DNA from: Gemmata sp051859125
GTDB taxonomy: Bacteria; Planctomycetota; Planctomycetia; Gemmatales; Gemmataceae
DNA: 64,000 nucleotides
Assembly: GCF_051859125.1 (NCBI RefSeq)
Contig: NZ_JBHYGG010000291.1
Location: 1 to 64,000, forward strand
Reading direction: 5' to 3'
Shown here one piece after another: positions 1-13,894 of this stretch. Numbering within the stretch: position 1 is the first letter of the stretch; every line of letters begins with the position of its first letter. The position numbers and the translations under genes are program-made. A model generated the notes under the pieces. That model saw only the letters and a program-made list of their open reading frames with translations, searched no databases and was not told the DNA's origin.

Positions 1-23
1 GATCGAGGTGTTCCGTATTTCTT

Positions 24-94
24 CTGTAGCCGGCCTCTGTGAGGCCGGGCCTGTGCAAGTCCCCAAGCACCGGCCTCACAGAGGCCGGCTACAG
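24..94. repeat. Large intergenic inverted repeat
   Basis: Two perfect complementary 25-base arms (24-48 and 70-94) flank a 21-base spacer. Each arm begins or ends with CTGTAGCCGG or its complement, and each arm can also fold on itself around a short TGT or ACA loop, so the DNA could form a cruciform. It lies downstream of the leftward DUF1501 gene. A terminator or a dispersed palindromic element are both possible; no coding frame is convincing. Confidence 0.8.
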
Positions 95-133
95 ATATTC
101 TTCACGACGATTCGGCGTGAGACCGGCCCAGGA

Positions 134-167
134 AACGGAGCGGCCGGGGCGCCCCGGCCGCTCCGTT
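134..167 (-). terminator. Strong GC hairpin after the DUF1501 gene
   Basis: Perfect 16-base arms (134-149 and 152-167) with a 2-base loop start 20 bases beyond the stop codon of the leftward DUF1501 gene. The continuation on the minus strand is only TTTCC, so it is a weak U-tract. Transcription termination is inferred from position and stem strength. Confidence 0.6.
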
Positions 168-187
168 CATCGCGTCACTTCATCCGC

Positions 188-1660
188 TCACCCGAACAGC
201 TTGGTCACCGCGTCGTTCGGCACGAGTTCCCGCGGCTGGTTCAGGTGGTTGTAGGCCAGCGTCCGCGGGTCGATCCCGAAGGCGTGGTAGATCGTGGCGA
301 GCAGTTCGCCGGGGTGAACCGGGTCGGTCTTCGGGCTGGAGCCGGTCTTGTCCGACTCGCCGTACACCGCCCCGGCCCTGATCCCGGCCCCGCCGACGAC
401 CGCGGTGTAGCAGTACGGCCAGTGGTCGCGGCCGTCGGCCGAGTTCCCGTTGCCCGAGGTGCTCACGCCCTTCTGCGGGCTGCGGCCGAACTCGCCGACC
501 GCGATCACGAGGGTCTCCTTCAGCATCCCCCGCTGGTCGAGGTCGGTGAACAGGCCCGACAGGCCCGCGTCGAGCATCGGCCCGGACTGGTCCTTCATCC
601 GCTTGGTGAGGCCGACGTGGTGGTCCCACGAGTGGTTGTCGGAGTTCGCCACCTTCGGCCAGATGACCTCGACCACCCGCGTTCCGGCCTCGACGAGCCG
701 CCGGGCGAGGAGGCAGCTCTGGCCGAACGTGTTCTTGCCGTACATAGTCCGGGTCTTGTCGGTCTCCCGGCTGATGTCGAACGCCTCCCTGGCGCGGCCC
801 GAGAGCACCAGGTTCAGCGCCCGCTCGTAGTACCCGTTCAGGTTGTGCTCGGCGACCGCCTTGTCGATGGCCGGCATGCCGGCGTTGATCGAGTCGCGGA
901 GCCTGGCCCGGCGCTCGAGGCGGCCGGCGAACACCTCCGGGCGGAGCTTGAGGTCCTCCGTCTGGATCTTGTCCATCTTGTTCAGGTCCATGTCGTCGCC
1001 GGCCGGGTACAGCGTGTACGGGTCGTAGGCCTTGCCCAGGAACCCGGCGGTGCCGCCCTTGCCGATGACGTTCGACTCCTGGAGCGGCCGGGGCAGGGTG
1101 ACGAACGGCAGCATCGGCACCTCGACCGGCTTGAGGCGGACGAGCTGCGAGCCGAAGTTCGGGTAGTCCTTCGGGTCGGGCGGCTCCAACTGGCCCGACG
1201 GGCTCACCTTGTCGGTCGTGTACCCGGTCATCATCTGGTAGATGGCCGCGGTGTGGTTGAACAGGCCGTTCGGGGTGTAGCTCATCGACCGCAGGGTGGT
1301 GAACTTGTCGTTCACCTGCGAAAGCTTCGGCAGGATCGACGTGTACTTCACGCCCGCGACCTTCGTCGCGATGGGGCCGAACTCGCTCTTCACGTTGTCG
1401 GGCACGTTCTCCTTCGGGTCCCACAGGTCCAGGTGGCTCGGGCCGCCCTGGAGGTACACGAGGATGATGCTCTTGGCCTTGCCCCACCCGGGGCCGCCGG
1501 GGGACTTGGCCACTTCCGCGGCCCTGGCCTGGTACTCGAGCATCGAGCCGAGGCTGAGGCCGAACAGCCCCGACCCGCCGACGCGGAGGATGTCGCGGCG
1601 GGACAGGTTGAGCCGCGAGTCGCAGGTGTCGTTGCCCTGCCGACCGGGGATCACGAGCAT
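188..1660 (-). CDS. DUF1501 family exported protein
   Basis: A 490-residue protein of the DUF1501 family, which has an alkaline-phosphatase/sulfatase-like fold and no established reaction. Residues about 20-40 form a twin-arginine type signal (SRRDILRVGGSGLFGLSLG), so folded export is likely. Family-typical stretches follow: SIILVYLQGGPSHLDLWDPK near residue 65, DNHSWDHHVG, and VIAVGEFGRSPQ with GRDHWPY. The ATG at 1660 is chosen because AGGAG lies just upstream; an upstream in-frame extension has no good ribosome site. It follows the large DUF1549/DUF1553 gene on the same strand after 61 bases. This pairing is very common in planctomycetes and suggests joint work on an exported substrate, often supposed to be a complex polysaccharide, which is inference. 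Confidence 0.9.
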   Translation of the reverse strand: MLVIPGRQGNDTCDSRLNLSRRDILRVGGSGLFGLSLGSMLEYQARAAEVAKSPGGPGWGKAKSIILVYLQGGPSHLDLWDPKENVPDNVKSEFGPIATKVAGVKYTSILPKLSQVNDKFTTLRSMSYTPNGLFNHTAAIYQMMTGYTTDKVSPSGQLEPPDPKDYPNFGSQLVRLKPVEVPMLPFVTLPRPLQESNVIGKGGTAGFLGKAYDPYTLYPAGDDMDLNKMDKIQTEDLKLRPEVFAGRLERRARLRDSINAGMPAIDKAVAEHNLNGYYERALNLVLSGRAREAFDISRETDKTRTMYGKNTFGQSCLLARRLVEAGTRVVEVIWPKVANSDNHSWDHHVGLTKRMKDQSGPMLDAGLSGLFTDLDQRGMLKETLVIAVGEFGRSPQKGVSTSGNGNSADGRDHWPYCYTAVVGGAGIRAGAVYGESDKTGSSPKTDPVHPGELLATIYHAFGIDPRTLAYNHLNQPRELVPNDAVTKLFG

Positions 1661-1721
1661 GGGAGGCTCCTGTGAGAGTTCGGGAGGAACGCCCCGGGCA
1701 GCGCCGGGGCGAGGGTGGTCG

Positions 1722-6503
<4,782 letters not shown>

Positions 6504-6603
6504 GGTTCGGTGTCCTACGGGTGTGGGGTGCAACCGGTAGTCAGGTCGGCCCGCCGCACCGGGGCAGTCCGGCGTGCCGTGTGTCGAGCGGTCCGTGCTG
6601 GCA

Positions 6604-6683
6604 GGCGGGCAGTGTGAGTAATTTTCCCCCGCGACAGGAGCCGTGTCTTGTCAAATAGCCGCGAGATTTTGTAATTTTACCGC
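6604..6683 (+). promoter_or_regulatory. Candidate promoter and paired GTAATTTT sites upstream of the PAS-AraC gene
   Basis: The divergent spacer holds an AT-rich stretch unlike its surroundings. TTGTCA at 6648-6653 and TAATTT at 6672-6677 are separated by 18 bases and resemble a sigma-70 promoter. They would place transcription start almost on the ATG at 6684, which has no Shine-Dalgarno sequence, so a leaderless message is possible. GTAATTTT occurs twice (6618-6625 and 6671-6678), 53 bases apart or about five helical turns, which would suit an AraC-type regulator. Function is inferred only. Confidence 0.4.
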
Positions 6684-7445
6684 ATGGCTGCGATCCCGGA
6701 CGACCCCGCGACGTGGGCAACCGCCTTCTTCGACCGCCTCACGCGGCCCGACGAACTGTTCGACCTCTTCGACGCGCTCCCGGGTATTTACCTCTACGTC
6801 AAGGACGTCGAGAGCCGGTTCGTGCGCGCCAACCAGGTCGTGTGCGACGTCGTCGGCGCGAAGTCGCCCGCGGCCCTGGTCGGCAAGACGGACTTCGACT
6901 TCTTCCCGCCCGCGATCGCCGCGCAGTACGTCGCCGAGGACCGCCGGGTCATCGCCGCCGACAAGCCGCTGGCGAACCAGGTGTGGCTGGTGCCCGGGAA
7001 CGACGGCCTCCCGCGGCTGTACCTGTGCAACAAGATCCCGCTCCACGACAAGAGCGGCGGCGTCGCGGGGCTCGCGGGGGTGAAGCGGCCGTTCGAGCAC
7101 TCGGCCGGCAAGGTCGAGGGGTACAGCCGGCTCCTGAACGTGGTCGCGTTCGTCACCGAGCGGTACCGCGAGAACATCGAGGTCGGAGACCTCGCCGAGC
7201 GGGCCGGGCTCTCGGTGAGTCAGCTCCAGCGCGAGTTCTCGCGGCACTTCGGGATCACCCCGACGAACTACGTCCGCGAGGTGCGGATCGGGATGGCCCG
7301 CTACCTGCTGGAGACCAGCGACAAGTCCGTGTCCCAGATCGCCCTCGACTGCGGGTTCTACGACCAGAGCCACTTCAACCACCACTTCAAAACGCTCACC
7401 GGGCTGACGCCGCTCAAGTACCGCCAGCGGTTCCGCACCGCGTGA
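6684..7445 (+). CDS. AraC-family regulator with N-terminal PAS domain
   Basis: A 253-residue transcription factor. Residues about 26-125 form a PAS domain (LPGIYLYVKDVESRFVRAN, later GKTDFDFFPP and a closing GVAGLAGV), a likely small-ligand or redox sensor. Residues about 155-253 are the AraC double helix-turn-helix: DLAERAGLSVSQLQREFSRH, then VSQIALDCGFYDQSHFNHHF and KTLTGLTPLKYRQRF. It is divergent from the DUF1549/DUF1501 pair, a common place for a local regulator, and two GTAATTTT sites lie between them. Control of that pair and of itself is inference. The ligand is unknown. The start has no ribosome binding site. Confidence 0.9.
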   Translation: MAAIPDDPATWATAFFDRLTRPDELFDLFDALPGIYLYVKDVESRFVRANQVVCDVVGAKSPAALVGKTDFDFFPPAIAAQYVAEDRRVIAADKPLANQVWLVPGNDGLPRLYLCNKIPLHDKSGGVAGLAGVKRPFEHSAGKVEGYSRLLNVVAFVTERYRENIEVGDLAERAGLSVSQLQREFSRHFGITPTNYVREVRIGMARYLLETSDKSVSQIALDCGFYDQSHFNHHFKTLTGLTPLKYRQRFRTA

Positions 7446-7505
7446 CCGCGGCCCCGTCGGTGAAGAATCGGGGAAAATCCGCCGCCGCCGGCGTAGGTAC
7501 GGGCG

Positions 7506-8096
7506 GTGAACGAGTTCCGCAGTGGGGGCCGCGTGTCGCCGGAACGCCCAACGGTCGATGAACCCCCCGTGCCGGAGGATTCCTCCCGGCACGCCGAGTT
7601 CCTGCGCCTGTTCACGCAGTACCAGCGCGAGATCTACGCCTACGTGTTCGCACTCGTCCGGGACTGGCACGACGCGGACGAGGTGATGCAGGAGACGAGC
7701 CTGGCCCTCTGGAAGAACTTCGCGCGGTTCACCTCGGGCAGTAACTTCCCGGCGTGGGCGTGCGGCGTCGCGTACCACCGCGTGCTGCGGGACCGCCGGG
7801 CCAAGGGCCGCGACCGGCACGCGTTCGGCGAGCGGTTCGAGGCGGCGCTGCTGGAGGCCGCGGACCGGACCGCCCGCCACGAGGCCCGCCGCGACGCGCT
7901 CGCCGGGTGCCTGGAGAAGCTCTTACCCTCCGACCGGACGCTGATCGAGACCTGCTACGCGACCGACGGCACGATCGGCGCGGCGGCCGACCGGCTCAAG
8001 ATGACCGCGAAGGCGGTCTACAAGGCGGCCGCCCGCGTGCGCGAGATGCTCGCGGACTGCGTGACCCGCACACTGTCCGCGGAGGGCCGGCGATGA
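7506..8096 (+). CDS. ECF-type RNA polymerase sigma factor (Rhodopirellula/Verrucomicrobium family)
   Basis: A 196-residue sigma factor. Region 2 is at about residues 30-95 (FTQYQREIYAYVFALVRDW, then DADEVMQETSLALWKNFARF) and region 4 at about 135-185 (LPSDRTLIETCY, then IGAAADRLKMTAKAVYKAAA). The helix-turn-helix ends in VREMLADCV, as in the short planctomycete/verrucomicrobial family. GTG at 7506 is used; GTG at 7533 is an alternative nine codons later and neither has a strong ribosome site. The stop overlaps the next ATG as ATGA, so it should be translationally coupled to the FecR-like membrane protein, its presumed anti-sigma or signal partner. Confidence 0.9.
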   Translation: MNEFRSGGRVSPERPTVDEPPVPEDSSRHAEFLRLFTQYQREIYAYVFALVRDWHDADEVMQETSLALWKNFARFTSGSNFPAWACGVAYHRVLRDRRAKGRDRHAFGERFEAALLEAADRTARHEARRDALAGCLEKLLPSDRTLIETCYATDGTIGAAADRLKMTAKAVYKAAARVREMLADCVTRTLSAEGRR

Positions 8097-9616
8097 CCGA
8101 CGAAACCCCCGCGGCGCAACTCGCCGCCCTTGTCGAACGGTTGTGCTGGCGCGAAGCGACCCCCGCCGACCTCGCGGCGCTCGACGAGTTGCTCGCGGCC
8201 CACCCGGAACTGTGGCCGGCGTACCAGGACGCGGTCCACCTGCACGTGTGCCTGCGGCAGCGGTTCGCGGTCGCGCCGGCCCCGGCCGCGCCGCCCGTGC
8301 GGCGAACCTGGCGGCGTGCGGCGTTCGCGCTCGCCGGGTGCGCCGCGGCCGTTCTCGTCGCGTGGGTGGCGCTGCGGCCGGCCGCGGGGCCGCGGGCGTT
8401 CGCGACGCTGACTGCGCTCCAGGGCGAACTCGCCGACGGCGACGCGGCGCTCGCCAGCGGCCGGGTGCGCCTCGTCGCCGGGCTCGCCGAGGTGACGTTC
8501 CAGAGCGGGACCGTCGTCGTCCTCGAAGGCCCGGCCGAACTCGACCTCGCCGGGCCGGCCCGGGGCGTGCTGGTCAACGGCCGGCTCGCGGCGAAGGTGC
8601 CGGCGGACGCGGGCGAGTTCGCGCTCGACACCCCGGCCGCCCGCGTCACCGAGCGCGCGTCCGAGTTCGGCGTCTCAGTGACCCCCGACGGGGCGACCGT
8701 CGTGCAGGTCTACGGCGGCACGGTCCGCGCCGGGGACCGGGAGATCGCGGCCGGTGACGCGGTGCGGTTCGGCGGCTCCGATTCGGGCCGGGCGGTCGCG
8801 TTCGACGCGAGCCGGTTCGTCCGCGAGATGCCGCCGTTCGAGACCCGCCCGGGGACCGGCAACGACCAGAAGACGCCGTACAACCAGGCGACCAGTAGCG
8901 AAATGCGGATCCCGTTCGCCCCGCGGCCGCCGCGGATCGACGCCGACCTCGGCGAGTGGGACCGCGTCCTCGCGGTGAGCGGGAGGTGCGACCCGCCGTT
9001 CGACGAGGCGTACCGGGCGACGCTGTTCGCGGCCTACGACGAAACCGCAATGTACCTCGCGGCCGAGGTCGCCGACCCGAACCCGCTCCGCAACCGGGCC
9101 GACATCGCGACCGGCACTGAGCCGTGGGCCGGCGGCTCCGTGATCGTTCGATTGAGCACCGACCCATCGCTCGGCTACCCCGTCGACCAGCGGAAGCCGG
9201 ACCTGAACCTGAAGCGGCCGCCGACCCCGCAGAACACGAGCGAGCGGCTCACCCACCTGATCCTGTGGTACTCGCGGCCGGATGACCGGGCGTGCCTTGA
9301 CGCCTCGTTCGGCATGGACGAGCACGGCAAGCGCCGCAACCCCGCGGGGGTGATTGGCGCGGCGAAGCGGTGGCCCGACGGCCGCGGGTACACGATGGAG
9401 TACGCGGTCCCGTGGGCGGCCCTTGCCGGCCCGGACGCCCGCCCCCGCCTCGGCGACACGACCGGCATCTGCTGGCAGGTCCACTGGGCCGACCCCGCGG
9501 GCCGCGTGTGGCGGGGCCAGTTGATCGAAGTGCTGACCCCCGGCGAGACCGGGCTCGTGTTTCACAACGCCCGCCGCTGGGGCCGGGCCGAATGGCTCGC
9601 CCCCGGCACCCGCTGA
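8093..9616 (+). CDS. FecR-like membrane protein with C-terminal CBM9-like domain
   Basis: A 507-residue protein. The N-terminal ~75 residues are probably cytoplasmic (AALVERLCWREATPADLAAL resembles anti-sigma N-terminal helices). A single membrane helix lies near 76-96 (AFALAGCAAAVLVAWVAL). A FecR-type beta domain follows at about 100-235 (VTFQSGTVVVLEGPAEL, then FGVSVTPDGATVVQVYGGTV). The last ~230 residues resemble a CBM9-like or DOMON-like sugar-binding fold (PRIDADLGEWDRVLAVSG, YDETAMYLAAEVADPNP, MEYAVPWAALAG). It overlaps the sigma factor stop by 4 bases. Inferred role: an outside ligand-binding domain controlling the sigma factor. Confidence 0.85.
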   Translation: MTDETPAAQLAALVERLCWREATPADLAALDELLAAHPELWPAYQDAVHLHVCLRQRFAVAPAPAAPPVRRTWRRAAFALAGCAAAVLVAWVALRPAAGPRAFATLTALQGELADGDAALASGRVRLVAGLAEVTFQSGTVVVLEGPAELDLAGPARGVLVNGRLAAKVPADAGEFALDTPAARVTERASEFGVSVTPDGATVVQVYGGTVRAGDREIAAGDAVRFGGSDSGRAVAFDASRFVREMPPFETRPGTGNDQKTPYNQATSSEMRIPFAPRPPRIDADLGEWDRVLAVSGRCDPPFDEAYRATLFAAYDETAMYLAAEVADPNPLRNRADIATGTEPWAGGSVIVRLSTDPSLGYPVDQRKPDLNLKRPPTPQNTSERLTHLILWYSRPDDRACLDASFGMDEHGKRRNPAGVIGAAKRWPDGRGYTMEYAVPWAALAGPDARPRLGDTTGICWQVHWADPAGRVWRGQLIEVLTPGETGLVFHNARRWGRAEWLAPGTR

Positions 9617-9647
9617 CCGTCTTCATCCCCACCAACGGAGGTGCCCC

Positions 9648-10646
<999 letters not shown>

Positions 10647-10649
10647 GCC

Positions 10650-11018
10650 ATGCGAATCCCGATTGTCATCGTGACGCTGCTGGTCGCCGGGTGCGCCGCC
10701 GACCCCAAGGCCGGTGTCCTCACGGGCAAGGTGAGCGTCAAGGGCGCGCCGGTCACGGGCGGCGAGGTGTACGTCGTGGGCGGCACGGGCAACCACGAGT
10801 ACGCGGCGACGGCCGTCATTCAGCCGGACGGGAGTTACTGGATGGACCGCGTCCCGGTCGGGTCCGTCCGCCTCTCCGTAACCCCGCCCCTCGGCGCGAA
10901 CCCCGGCGACGCCCCGCCGGGGCCGGGGATCCCGCCGAAGTTTCGCGACCCCCGCACCTCGGGGCTCGTCCTCGAAATCGTACCCGGGTCGCAGACCTAC
11001 GACATCAAACTCGACTGA
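10650..11018 (+). CDS. Small lipoprotein with carboxypeptidase regulatory-like fold
   Basis: A 122-residue protein beginning 3 bases after the DUF1559 stop. Residues 1-15 are a lipoprotein signal with lipobox LVAGC (Cys15). The mature part reads as one small beta-sandwich: GVLTGKVSVKGAPVTGGEVY, then YAATAVIQPDGSYWMDRVPV, and ends QTYDIKLD, matching carboxypeptidase regulatory-like domains. The same DUF1559 plus lipoprotein order is very common in Gemmata relatives. It probably accompanies the prepilin-like protein at the cell envelope; the precise role is unknown. Confidence 0.85.
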   Translation: MRIPIVIVTLLVAGCAADPKAGVLTGKVSVKGAPVTGGEVYVVGGTGNHEYAATAVIQPDGSYWMDRVPVGSVRLSVTPPLGANPGDAPPGPGIPPKFRDPRTSGLVLEIVPGSQTYDIKLD

Positions 11019-11183
11019 TCCCTTTCGGCAGGCGATCGACTTCACCGTGGCCGACCCGAAGCCCGGCACGAAGGCGCTCCCGCGGTTGCCCGAGTAGCGC
11101 GCTCGCGCCAGCCGCACGAGCGGTCTGTACCATGCCCCTTCGTTCGCGGCCGGCGCGTGCCGGTTGCTGAGGAGGGTGTCGCA

Positions 11184-11738
11184 GTGAACCGCCGCACGTT
11201 TCTGCGCTCGCTGCCCGTTGCCGTGTTCACCGTGGGGTGCTGGCGCCCGCCTCAGCCCCGGACCGACACGGCCGCGGCCGAGCGGTTGCTCGATCTCATG
11301 AACCGCCGCCTCGCGCTCATGGCCGACGTTGCGCGGGCGAAGTGGAACACCCGCTCCCCGATCGACGACCCGCCCCGCGAACGCGCGCTTCTCGCCGCGG
11401 TCGCCGAGTCCGGCCGCGAGTTCGGCCTCGACCCGGCCGACACGACCGCTTTCTTCACCGCGCAAATCGAAGCCGCGAAGGCCGTGCAGCGCGCGTGCTT
11501 CCGCGAGTGGGAGGCCGCCGCCCGCGGTCCGTTCCCCGACGCGCCGGACCTCGTGCGCGACATGCGCCCGAAGATCGACGCCGTGGGCCGCGAGCTCCTC
11601 GCGGGTCTGAAGTCATATCTCGCCAACGGCCGCCTCGACCTCGCCGAAGTCCGCGCACTTGCGGAGGCGCGACTGACCGGCGACGGCGTCACCCCCGAGG
11701 CCCGCTCGCTCGCCATCCGGCCGCTCGCACGGGATTGA
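11184..11738 (+). CDS. Exported chorismate mutase-like protein (AroQ-gamma type)
   Basis: A 184-residue protein. Chorismate mutases turn chorismate into prephenate. The helical AroQ pattern is present: LDLMNRRLALMADVARAKW carries the first-helix Arg and Lys, DDPPRERALLAAVAESGREF contains the second basic residue, and TAAFFTAQIEAAKAVQ-type residues follow in FFTAQIEAAKAVQRACFREW. It matches the monofunctional secreted gamma subclass in length and layout. The N-terminus (RRTFLRSLPVAVFTVGCW) looks like both a twin-arginine signal and a lipobox (FTVGC), so it is probably an envelope lipoprotein. GTG at 11184 is chosen for GAGGAGG about 9 bases upstream. Why chorismate would be handled outside the cytoplasm is unclear. 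Confidence 0.8.
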   Translation: MNRRTFLRSLPVAVFTVGCWRPPQPRTDTAAAERLLDLMNRRLALMADVARAKWNTRSPIDDPPRERALLAAVAESGREFGLDPADTTAFFTAQIEAAKAVQRACFREWEAAARGPFPDAPDLVRDMRPKIDAVGRELLAGLKSYLANGRLDLAEVRALAEARLTGDGVTPEARSLAIRPLARD

Positions 11739-11766
11739 GGCTTGCAGGAACTGTTGCGTGTTGCCG

Positions 11767-11789
11767 GGCCGGCCTCCGTGGCGGCCCGC
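11767..11789. repeat. Single degenerate arm of the intergenic palindrome family
   Basis: Bases 11773-11789 (CCTCCGTGGCGGCCCGC) match the right arm of the palindromic elements found at 47.4, 51.7 and 54.4 kb. The second arm is missing, although GGGCCG and CGGCCC allow a small local hairpin. It is 30 bases after the chorismate mutase stop, the same kind of position as the full copies. The rest of the gap up to 12034 holds nothing recognisable. Confidence 0.55.
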
Positions 11790-12034
11790 GCACGACTTCA
11801 TCGGTTCTCAACCGAGCGATCAACTCTCCGGGCCGCGCACGCGGAGCGCGGTGCCTGTCTCGTTTCGGCGGGCACCCGGCCGGTCCCGCCGTTTTCCCGC
11901 GAACCTCGCGCCGGGAACCCGCCTCCCTGACCGTTGCCCCGTCAGCACGACCGCGGGCCCGCCGCAGTCTCCCGGGCGGCGCCGGGACGGGCTCGCCGGT
12001 TTCTGCACCAACCAACACGGACCCAGACGCAATC

Positions 12035-13642
12035 ATGACTGAAATGAAGGTCGAAGCCATTGCGCCCATGCTCGCCGGGTTCGCCATCCTGGGAACCGTC
12101 CTGGGCATGGTCCTGCGCGGCTGGTCGAGCATCAAGGGGCTCGTCCACACCGCGTTCCGCATGGTCGTGACGCAGGTCCACCTGAAGGACGAGGCGACGT
12201 CGCACGCCGTCCTCGCGCACCTGATCCGCACCTACCGCCGCTCGACCCTCGGCGAGAAGACGTTCGGCGGCGCGCACGAGTCGTTCCGCGACGGAAAGTA
12301 CGGGCACGTCCCGTTCGAGTTCTTCGGCGGCCACCGCGTCATGTTCTGGGTCGGGTGGGTTCCGCTGTGGTTCAACGTGACCGCGGAGAAGAGCGACGAC
12401 AAGGGCGCGATCTACTGGGGCGGGAAGCCGAAAGCGGACATGAAGTCGAGCCTGTCGTTCCTCCGGGGCACGGTGGACGTCGAGGCGATCGTGCGGGCCG
12501 CGTCGAGCGCCCGTAACCAGCTCTACTGGGCCAACGGCGTCTCGGAACACAAGCGGTTCTTCATCAAGCGGGTGCCGGACGCGACCGAGGTGGGCCGCCA
12601 GCGGTACTCGGCCGGCACGAGCGTCGCGTGGTACCAGGAGGGGCTGTACCGGCTCCTGGCGCACACCCCGGACCAGCTCGGGAAGGGCGCGTCGCCGCTT
12701 TCCCCGGGCCGGTCCACGGACAAGCTGTACTTCCCGGACCACGTCCGCAAGCTGATCCGCGAGGTCGAGATGTGGCGGAACCTCCGGGACTGGTACACCC
12801 AGCGGGACATCCCGTGGAAGCGCGGGTGGGTGCTGTACGGCCCCCCGGGGACGGGCAAGAGCGCCGTCACCCGGGCCATCGCGGAGGACCTCGACATGCC
12901 CCTGTTCGTGTACTCGCTGGGGCAGATGCTCAACGAGGACCTGGAGCAGTCGTGGGCCGAGATGCAGGCGCACGTCCCGTGCATCGCGCTGTTCGAGGAC
13001 TTCGACAACGTGTTCCACGGCCGCGAGAACGTGTACGGCAAGCCCAAGCTCGCGGACCTCGTCGCCGCCTCGGCCGCGGCGAAGGCGGGCGGGGGCGGTG
13101 ACGACCAGGGCGGCGGGGGCGGGGGCGGGGGCGGCACCCAGTCGTCCGTCCTGAACACGGGCAAGTTGAGCTTCGACTGCCTGCTGAACTGCCTGGACGG
13201 GGTCGAGAAGAGCAACGGGGTGTTCACGGTCATCACGACCAACCACATCGACAAGCTCGACCCGGCGATGGGGCAGCCGCGGAAGAAGGACGACGGGACT
13301 GTGGAGTTCATCTCGACCCGCCCCGGGCGGATCGACAAGGCCATCGAACTCGGGTACATGGAGGACGCCGACAAGCTGAAGCTCGCCCGGCGGATCTTCT
13401 TCGACGACGAGGTCGGCTACCGGCGGATCTGCCGGATGGTCGAGGTGGAGCCGAATCGCAAGGAAACGCCGGCGCAGTTCCAGGAGCGGTGCGCCCAGCT
13501 CGCGCTCGACCTGCTGTGGCAGTCCACCCACCCGGACCCGGCCGCCGAGGCCGAGAAGGCCGCGACGAGCGGGATCGTCCCCCGGACCCGGCCCGAGGGC
13601 CGTGCGGCCGACCTGGCGTTCGAGCCGGCCCAGCGGGCGTGA
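12035..13642 (+). CDS. BCS1-like AAA ATPase
   Basis: A 535-residue membrane-anchored AAA ATPase. A hydrophobic helix at about 8-27 (IAPMLAGFAILGTVLGMVL) precedes a BCS1-N-like region with KPKADMKSSLSFLRGTVDVE. The AAA module has Walker A GPPGTGKS from 269, Walker B CIALFEDFD at 316-324, sensor TTN, and arginine finger STRPGRID. Between Walker B and the sensor sits a glycine-rich loop (about 350-372), which is unusual. BCS1 proteins move folded proteins such as the Rieske subunit across membranes in mitochondria; bacterial relatives are poorly known. ATG at 12035 is chosen because the helix begins there; a longer reading frame upstream runs through non-coding DNA. Confidence 0.85.
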   Translation: MTEMKVEAIAPMLAGFAILGTVLGMVLRGWSSIKGLVHTAFRMVVTQVHLKDEATSHAVLAHLIRTYRRSTLGEKTFGGAHESFRDGKYGHVPFEFFGGHRVMFWVGWVPLWFNVTAEKSDDKGAIYWGGKPKADMKSSLSFLRGTVDVEAIVRAASSARNQLYWANGVSEHKRFFIKRVPDATEVGRQRYSAGTSVAWYQEGLYRLLAHTPDQLGKGASPLSPGRSTDKLYFPDHVRKLIREVEMWRNLRDWYTQRDIPWKRGWVLYGPPGTGKSAVTRAIAEDLDMPLFVYSLGQMLNEDLEQSWAEMQAHVPCIALFEDFDNVFHGRENVYGKPKLADLVAASAAAKAGGGGDDQGGGGGGGGGTQSSVLNTGKLSFDCLLNCLDGVEKSNGVFTVITTNHIDKLDPAMGQPRKKDDGTVEFISTRPGRIDKAIELGYMEDADKLKLARRIFFDDEVGYRRICRMVEVEPNRKETPAQFQERCAQLALDLLWQSTHPDPAAEAEKAATSGIVPRTRPEGRAADLAFEPAQRA

Positions 13643-13677
13643 GGCCGGCGTGCCCGTGGCGTTTGCGTGTGACTGCG

Positions 13678-13737
13678 GAGCGTCGAACCCGGCACGCCGG
13701 GTTCGATGAGCGTCGAACCCGGCACGCCGGGTTCGAT
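13678..13737. repeat. Two tandem 30-bp palindromic units
   Basis: Two identical 30-base units (13678-13707 and 13708-13737), each containing a perfect 11-base inverted repeat beginning TCGAACCCGGC around a 2-base loop. They lie between the AAA ATPase stop and the large secreted protein. A terminator for the ATPase or a dispersed repeat element are both possible. Confidence 0.8.
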
Positions 13738-13894
13738 GCCGGGAAGGGGGAGTGTTCGTCCACTGGGGAATCCGTTTGACATCTCGCGCGCAGTACCGCA
13801 CCATCCTGAGCGGCCAACCGATTCCCGCCTTCCCGCCGAACGGGCCGCCCGCCGGCGCTCGAACACTCCGCCCGCCGTCACCTTGGACCCCCGC

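Noticed and set aside
13080..13140. Assembly error in the glycine-rich stretch of the AAA ATPase
   Set aside because: The frame continues into sensor 1 and the arginine finger without a shift, so it is treated as a real insert.
13706..13894. In-frame upstream extension of the 1657-residue protein
   Set aside because: It would begin in the tandem palindromes and put 63 non-protein-like residues before an evident signal peptide.
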